Shown here piece by piece: positions 59,103-64,000 of a stretch of DNA of 64,000 nucleotides (the first letter of the stretch is position 1; each line of letters opens with the position of its first letter). The notes beneath the pieces are model-generated. The model did no database searches. It worked only from the letters and a program-made list of their open reading frames with translations, and was not told the DNA's origin. Where the stretch lies: NCBI GenBank assembly GCA_002009975.1, contig MTLP01000042.1, forward strand, positions 124,001 through 188,000. Direction: 5' to 3'. The stretch comes from Thermococcus sp. JdFR-02 (lineage in GTDB: Archaea; Methanobacteriota_B; Thermococci; Thermococcales; Thermococcaceae). Both the position numbers and the translations under genes were made by a program.

Positions 59103-60110
59103 CTAAAGCAATCCCTCCAAATAAGCCAGTTCAGCGTTTAAAATCGAGCCTCCTGCAGCACCTCTAACTAAATTATGCCCCAAAGTGACGTATTTAAACT
59201 TTCTTTCTCCAACTTTCTCTAATCTTCCAACAACAACAGTCATTCCTCTCCCCAAATCTCTATAAAGCTTTGGCTGTGGAATTTCCCTATAAACTATTGG
59301 TCTTTCTGCTGTGGGAAGGTTTAGCTTTTCAAGACCTTCAAACTCAACCAGAGCTTTTTTCACCTCTTCCCTTTCAACATCTTCCTCAAACTCTATGAAA
59401 ACAGCTTCTGTATGACCATGTGCCACTGGAACTCTAGTAGTTAAAGCTGCAATTTCAAAGTTTGCTGGAGTTATCTTACTTTCTTCAAGCTTCCCAAGTA
59501 TTTTTCTTGACTCATTCTCGATTTTCCACTCTTCGTTTTCAATGTAAGGGATAACATTATCAAAAATCTGCATAGCTGAGATGCCTCTAAATCCCGCCCC
59601 AGATATCGCTTGCATTGTTGCAACGTTAACGTTCTTTATTCCAAACTTTGAGAGGGCTTTAAGAGAAAGAACGAGTATAGCTGTAGAGCAATTTGGGTTT
59701 GTAACAATAAATCCCTCCCAATTGCGCTTTTCTCTTTGAACTTCGATTAAGCTTAAATGCTCTCTATTTACTTCTGGAACTAAAATTGGCACATCCTCTT
59801 CATAGCGGTGTGAAGAGGCATTGGAAAATAGGGGGACTCTTTTAGCAAGCTTTTTCTCAACTTCCTTAGCAATTAAGGAAGGTAAAGCCGAAAAAATTAA
59901 ATCAACTTCTCCAGCAAACTCCTCCAAGCTTTCTATCTTTATTTCCCCAATTTCTTCCGAAACTTCCCAAGTTGCCACTTCACTGAACCTCTTTCCCTTT
60001 GATCTCTGCGAAGCTACCAAATGCTTTATCTCAAACCAAGGATGGTTCTCTAAAAGTCTTACAAAGGTTTGCCCAACTAGTCCCGTTGCTCCCAAAATAG
60101 CTACTTCCAT
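59103..60110 (-). CDS. asd: Aspartate-semialdehyde dehydrogenase
   Basis: 335 aa, archaeal/fungal type. VAILGATGLVGQTFVRLLENHP is the NADP motif, the catalytic Cys is in TNPNCSTAILVLSLK (~residue 152) and the His in VPVAHGHTEAVFIE. It makes aspartate semialdehyde, feeding threonine, methionine and lysine. The stop of thrC and its start share a base. Confidence 0.94.
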   Translation of the reverse strand: MEVAILGATGLVGQTFVRLLENHPWFEIKHLVASQRSKGKRFSEVATWEVSEEIGEIKIESLEEFAGEVDLIFSALPSLIAKEVEKKLAKRVPLFSNASSHRYEEDVPILVPEVNREHLSLIEVQREKRNWEGFIVTNPNCSTAILVLSLKALSKFGIKNVNVATMQAISGAGFRGISAMQIFDNVIPYIENEEWKIENESRKILGKLEESKITPANFEIAALTTRVPVAHGHTEAVFIEFEEDVEREEVKKALVEFEGLEKLNLPTAERPIVYREIPQPKLYRDLGRGMTVVVGRLEKVGERKFKYVTLGHNLVRGAAGGSILNAELAYLEGLL

Positions 60111-61279
60111 TAAAGAACCTCCTTGAATGCTTCTAAACTTGGCTCTATTGGTTCTGGGAGTCTAAAGTTCTCAAGAATTATGTTTGGGTCCTTCAATCCA
60201 TGCCCTGTTGTTATTAAAACCACGCTTTCATCATCTTCAATTTTATCTCTCAGCTTTATCAACCCAGCAAGGGAAGAAGCAGATGCAGGTTCCACAAAGA
60301 TTCCTTCTTTTGATGCTAAAAGCTTTTGAGCATTTAGAATTTCCTTGTCGCTAACACTTTCCAAAAGTCCTTTAGATTCCTCAACAGCCTTTAGTGCTTT
60401 TTTCCAGTTAGCTGGATTTCCAATTCTTATTGCTGTTGCCACTGTCTCGGGTTTTTCAAAGGGTTTGAAAGTTCCTTCTTTAAAGGCTTTAGCTAAAGGT
60501 GAAGCCCCTTCTGCTTGAATTCCAATCATCTGAGGAAGCTTATCAATGAATCCAACTTCATAAAGCTCCTTAAACCCTTTCCAAATTGCCGAAATATTTC
60601 CAGCATTTCCAACAGGTAAAATAACTTTATCTGGAACAAAGCCTAATTGATCAAAGATCTCAAAAGCTATGGTTTTTTGCCCCTCTAAGCGAAAGGGATT
60701 TATAGAGTTGAGCATGTAAACGCCCAGTTCTTTGCTTGCTTCGACCACAACCCTTAAGGCATCATCAAAGTTTCCCCTGATTGGAACTACCTTTGCACCG
60801 TAAACTATTGCCTGAGCAAGCTTTCCTAATGCAATCTTCCCACTCGGAACCAGAACATAACTTTTAATTCCAGCTTTTGCTGAATAAGCAGCTAAAGACG
60901 CCGAAGTATTACCTGTTGAGGCGCAAATTACTTTATCCATACCAAGCTCCAAAGCTTTGCTAACTCCAACAGTCATTCCCCTATCTTTAAAAGAGCCCGT
61001 AGGATTTGCACCTTCATTTTTGACGTAAAGCTCTTTCATCTTAAGCTCCTTTTGGAGGTTTTCTAAGCGATATAAAGGTGTTCCCCCTTCGTTGAGCGAA
61101 ACTCTCTTTTCAACTGGGATAAAGCTCTCATATTTCCACAATGTTATGTTTTTACCATCGAAGACGTTTTCAACTTTATCTAAATCAACAAGGACTTCAA
61201 GTAATCCACCACATTCACACTTATACCTAACCTCTTTTGGATCATATTCCTTTCCACATTCTATACATTTCAAAATCAT
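60110..61279 (-). CDS. thrC: Threonine synthase
   Basis: 389 aa. An N-terminal zinc ribbon (CIECGKEYDPKEVRYKCECG) precedes a fold-type II PLP domain with the Lys in NPTGSFKDRGM (~residue 104), STGNTSASLAAYSAKAG and VGNAGNISAIWKGF. Converts O-phosphohomoserine to threonine. Overlaps thrB by four bases. Confidence 0.95.
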   Translation of the reverse strand: MILKCIECGKEYDPKEVRYKCECGGLLEVLVDLDKVENVFDGKNITLWKYESFIPVEKRVSLNEGGTPLYRLENLQKELKMKELYVKNEGANPTGSFKDRGMTVGVSKALELGMDKVICASTGNTSASLAAYSAKAGIKSYVLVPSGKIALGKLAQAIVYGAKVVPIRGNFDDALRVVVEASKELGVYMLNSINPFRLEGQKTIAFEIFDQLGFVPDKVILPVGNAGNISAIWKGFKELYEVGFIDKLPQMIGIQAEGASPLAKAFKEGTFKPFEKPETVATAIRIGNPANWKKALKAVEESKGLLESVSDKEILNAQKLLASKEGIFVEPASASSLAGLIKLRDKIEDDESVVLITTGHGLKDPNIILENFRLPEPIEPSLEAFKEVL

Positions 61280-62151
61280 TCTGCTCCCCCTCCTACTTTG
61301 CTAATAAAGTATTCAGCATTAATTCCCTCCTCTTCAAAAGCCTCTACAATTGCTTTTCCAATCTCATCAAGGTTTTCACCTAAAGCAAATACAGCTGGTC
61401 CAGAGCCAGAAATAGATAATCCATAGGCTCCGCTCTCTAATGCTGCTTTCCTAACCTTGTCGAACCAAGGTATTATGGGCTTCCTATAGGGAATTGCTAA
61501 ATAATCATCCAACAACTTTCCAACTTCTTCTATATCACCATTTTCTAAAGCTAAAACCAAGGAACTTGCTAAGGCTAAATTTCTTACTGCATCGCTTAAT
61601 GGGACGTATTTTGGTAAAACTTCTCTCGCCCTTTTAGTGCTCACTTCCACTTCTGGCAGTACTACAACTAACTTAAGCTTTGCATCTATCTTGAATACTT
61701 CAAGAGGGAATAGGGATTTTAAGACCACGAATCCTCCAAACAGGGCTGGAACCACGTTATCGCCGTGAGGACTTCCAGATGCTACCCTTTCCCCCTCTAA
61801 AGCTGCTCTCAAAATAATCTCTTTATTCTCTATATTCAAAAGCCTTGCAATTGCTAAAGCTCCTCCCAGAGCAGAGGCTCCAGAGCTACCAAGCCCACTT
61901 TTTGGCCTTATTCCTTTTTTGAGCTTCATCTTAAAGCCACTCTCAACTCCTGCTTGCCTTAAGAGGGATAAAGCCGAAACAGAAGCAACATTCTTGTTTG
62001 GCTCCTCTGGAACCTTATAACCCTTGACTTTTACTTCAATCTCATCGCTTAGCTCAACCCTAATGAAATCCCTTGGCTTTTCTAAGCAAAGACCAAAGAC
62101 ATCAAATCCTGGTCCAAAGTTTGCTATCGTTGCTGGAACTGAGACTTTCAT
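61276..62151 (-). CDS. thrB: Homoserine kinase
   Basis: 291 aa GHMP kinase. VSVPATIANFGPGFDVFGLCLEKP and the ATP loop KSGLGSSGASALGGALA (~residue 84) are diagnostic, with GAYGLSISGSGPAVFAL near the end. Phosphorylates homoserine for ThrC. Overlaps ask by four bases; no homoserine dehydrogenase gene is present in this operon. Confidence 0.95.
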   Translation of the reverse strand: MKVSVPATIANFGPGFDVFGLCLEKPRDFIRVELSDEIEVKVKGYKVPEEPNKNVASVSALSLLRQAGVESGFKMKLKKGIRPKSGLGSSGASALGGALAIARLLNIENKEIILRAALEGERVASGSPHGDNVVPALFGGFVVLKSLFPLEVFKIDAKLKLVVVLPEVEVSTKRAREVLPKYVPLSDAVRNLALASSLVLALENGDIEEVGKLLDDYLAIPYRKPIIPWFDKVRKAALESGAYGLSISGSGPAVFALGENLDEIGKAIVEAFEEEGINAEYFISKVGGGAE

Positions 62152-63203
62152 TGAAAAATCACCTCATGTACGGCATTTAAAGTATTTTCAAGCTCTTCCC
62201 TTCTTACAAGAAAACAAATCCAATTTCTGCCCCTCTTGTAAATCTGAGCATTGAAGTTCACTTCATTTACTCCAACAATCCCTATGCTTGCAAAGTTTTC
62301 ATTGATGATTTTATAGGTCAATATTGGCATTCCAGCGTTTATTTTTGAAATAAGCGTCCCTAAGCGCCGATTATTTGTTTTCCCCAGAATTATTGGTATC
62401 TTTCCCTTTACCGGTTCAATAGCCCTTTCATGCAAAGCCTTCATCCCAAGCATTGAAGCCGTCAAAACTTCTTCATAAGATGCAAAGGGGAGTAGCTTAG
62501 CATCTCTAACTATCTTAGGATCAGCTGTGTATATTCCCTTAACATCGCTCATAATCAAAACGGCTCTTGCTTCTAAAAGCGAACCCAATATCGTTGCTGT
62601 ATAATCACTTCCCCCTCTCCCAAGTGTTGTTCTAAAGCTTTTATAACCTCCCAGGAACCCTGTAACAACTGGAACCTTATTTTGTTTAAGCAAGTCTTCA
62701 AGAACTTTTACTCTCTTTGCTGTCTCACTAAAGTCAACTTTTGCGTTTCCAAAACTGTTGTCCGTCCTAATTATGTGAAAGGCATCAACTGCTTCGCTCT
62801 CTATTCCCAAGTTTTTCAAAGCATTTACGAATAGATTAACTGAAAGTCTTTCCCCAAAGGATAGGATATGGTCAATAAAGGCTTTTTTATTTGGAAAATT
62901 CTTTTCATTTCTCAAAACTTGCTCGAGCTCAGCTAAAAGTATTTCAGCTGAATTAAGATCAATTCCGCTTTTGTTTGCTAATCTTTCATGCTTTTCTGCA
63001 ATTTCTTCTATTGTTGATTCGTCTTTGCTCTCAGCCAAGTACAAAAGAGCATCTGTGACTCCTTTAAGTGCTGAAAGCACGACCACAACTTCATTCCCTT
63101 CGTAGAGTTTCAAAACCAGTTGCAATGCCTCTTTAAAAGAGTTCCCAATAGAGCTTCCTCCAAATTTAACGACTATTCTCTTATTGGAGAGTTTGTAAAT
63201 CAC
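62148..63203 (-). CDS. Aspartate kinase (short form)
   Basis: 351 aa. RIVVKFGGSSIGN, VTGFLGGYKSFRTTLGRGGSDYTATILGSLL and ADPKIVRDAKLLPFASYEEV are conserved. With ~60 residues after ~285 instead of the ~150 of feedback-regulated kinases, it seems to have only part of the ACT region, so allosteric control by threonine or lysine may differ. The start is GTG; it is the first gene of ask-thrB-thrC-asd. Confidence 0.92.
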   Translation of the reverse strand: MIYKLSNKRIVVKFGGSSIGNSFKEALQLVLKLYEGNEVVVVLSALKGVTDALLYLAESKDESTIEEIAEKHERLANKSGIDLNSAEILLAELEQVLRNEKNFPNKKAFIDHILSFGERLSVNLFVNALKNLGIESEAVDAFHIIRTDNSFGNAKVDFSETAKRVKVLEDLLKQNKVPVVTGFLGGYKSFRTTLGRGGSDYTATILGSLLEARAVLIMSDVKGIYTADPKIVRDAKLLPFASYEEVLTASMLGMKALHERAIEPVKGKIPIILGKTNNRRLGTLISKINAGMPILTYKIINENFASIGIVGVNEVNFNAQIYKRGRNWICFLVRREELENTLNAVHEVIFQ

Positions 63204-63507
63204 CCATAATTAATCACCTATACAAAAGGTCTTTAACCCAAATATAGCTTTTTTTGAAAATTTTTTGTCAATAAGACAGAACTTGTAAAGTTACACTTTT
63301 TGATATGGACAATATGCTGGATTTCTCGGCTGTTTTGTTGATTTTTGATAAGATATTCTATAAGAAAATCCCATTTAGTAATTAGGGCAGGCTTTCCTAT
63401 CCAAAAGCTTAAATACATAATGTTACACTTTAAAGCTTGGTGATGGTGATGTCCCGCCAATATCTATAACTAAATTTGAAAAAAGAAAAGAGCCAAACGA
63501 TTTAGTT

Positions 63508-63771
63508 GTGTTTAAAAAACTCTTTTTGAGGGCTTTAAACGAAAACCAGATATTAATTTTGGAGAACATAAATGGAAGCCATCGTTCTTTAAATGCCTTT
63601 TTAGAGGAGTTAAGCAAGGAATTCAACAAGCCAATGTCAACACTGAAGTTAAATGCCAGAATTCTAAAGGAGCTTGGCTTGATAGAGTACGGAGGGAAAG
63701 AGAATCCAAAACCAGTTGAACTAACGAAACCCGGAAAGCTCGTTCTAAAAATCCTTGGGGTGGGAGAATGA
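63508..63771 (+). CDS. Winged-helix transcriptional regulator, start uncertain
   Basis: At least 87 aa from GTG 63508. LFLRALNENQILILENINGSHRSLNAFLEELSKEF then LNARILKELGLIEYGGKENPKPVELTKPGK is a winged helix. The frame stays open for ~27 codons upstream with protein-like sequence (VPPISITKFEKRKEPNDLVV) but has no ATG, GTG or TTG. GGTGATGGTGATG at 63440-63452 would supply a start if one base were added, suggesting a frameshift. The stop overlaps the transketolase start. Confidence 0.7.
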   Translation: MFKKLFLRALNENQILILENINGSHRSLNAFLEELSKEFNKPMSTLKLNARILKELGLIEYGGKENPKPVELTKPGKLVLKILGVGE

Positions 63772-64000
63772 GCGAGAGCTTAAGCAGCTTACAACTAAAC
63801 GAAAAACTCAAGAGGATGCTATCAAATGTAAACAACTTCCATCTAAATTCATCGATAACGTGCTTAGAAATCTTGAAAGCAGTTCTTGCAAGAAAAAGAG
63901 AAGAAGATGTAATAATTTTAAGCAAAGGTCATTCAGCGCCAGCATTTTATGTGCTTTTGTCAGAACTTGGATTTTTAAGTGAAGAAGATCTTGAAAGCTT
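63768..64000 (+). CDS. Transketolase N-terminal subunit (partial)
   Basis: 77 codons are in the window. SLQLNEKLKRMLSNVNNFHLNSSITCLEILKAVLARKREEDVIILSKGHSAPAFYVLLSELGFL fits the TPP-binding N-terminal half of archaeal split transketolases, in which N- and C-terminal halves are separate genes. GGGAGA precedes the ATG. The upstream winged-helix gene overlaps it. Confidence 0.8.
   Translation, partial: MSESLSSLQLNEKLKRMLSNVNNFHLNSSITCLEILKAVLARKREEDVIILSKGHSAPAFYVLLSELGFLSEEDLES

Noticed and set aside
1-64000. CRISPR arrays, rRNA and tRNA genes, insertion sequences
   Set aside because: No regularly spaced repeats, rRNA-like sequence, clear tRNA arms with CCA context, or transposase genes were seen. 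A tool such as tRNAscan-SE could still find a split or intron-containing tRNA.

Overview
The window is archaeal and very probably from Thermococcales (Thermococcus, Pyrococcus or a close relative). The basis is: a tungsten aldehyde oxidoreductase whose length (619 aa) and N-terminus match, from memory, Pyrococcus formaldehyde:ferredoxin oxidoreductase; GGTGA/GGAGG ribosome binding sites; TATA/BRE promoters with several leaderless starts; archaeal Trm10; DUF257 proteins; and short, overlapping, AT-rich genes. I see no rRNA, tRNA or CRISPR array.

Layout. 1-7.5 kb holds a methyltransferase tail, an Lrp-type regulator with a Cys-rich tail, a membrane cytochrome b5 fusion, a transsulfuration operon (PLP beta-synthase, PLP gamma-lyase/synthase, methyltransferase) and Thi4. 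7.7-10.9 kb is a compact peptide-maturation (RiPP) cluster A: a 38-aa precursor with a CxxCxxC core, a radical SAM/SPASM enzyme and an ABC exporter. A decayed ABC transporter follows (10.9-12.4 kb). 12.4-17.6 kb is a metal island: CopB-like and Zn/Cd-type P-type ATPases, DUF302 and an ArsR-type metal sensor. SagB-type oxidoreductase and EamA genes follow.

19.2-25.1 kb is the most striking region, a nine-gene minus-strand operon (cluster B). It has two tiny precursor-like genes sharing a YxPPxGxDxG N-terminal motif, a radical SAM enzyme with a degenerate SPASM domain, a PqqD-like recognition protein, a PH-like membrane protein, an ABC exporter pair, a 47-aa ORF and a secreted, membrane-anchored gingipain-like cysteine peptidase. 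I propose this as an undescribed archaeal RiPP system. A divergent ABC exporter and wHTH gene follow.

27.3-30.1 kb carries mercuric-reductase-like MerA, a YHS protein, an HMA chaperone, DUF302 and a CoA-binding protein. 30.1-37.8 kb holds SufDBC, ThiE, ThiM, ThiI, an E1-like enzyme and two small sulfur/redox proteins. 37.8-39.2 kb has a probable b-type membrane protein and an FTR1 iron permease. 39.3-44.9 kb has a metal-ligand-deficient M24 homologue, a cupin, a DUF438/hemerythrin/PAS protein, a DUF2249/DUF1858 protein, hybrid-cluster protein and a Cys-containing HTH regulator. These last four genes share a 16-bp palindromic operator (TATGAC-N4-GTCATA), defining a small regulon.

44.9-52.7 kb contains a glutaredoxin-like protein, a MoaD-like protein, FOR, a possible peptide/membrane-protein pair, a PflA-like radical SAM protein, and a membrane redox cluster with an ArsR regulator and two previously skippable small genes. 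52.7-64 kb has pyruvate kinase, an SDR, a PEBP lipoprotein, two DUF257 paralogues, SemiSWEET, Trm10, the aspartate/threonine operon (ask-thrB-thrC-asd) and the start of a transketolase N-terminal subunit gene.
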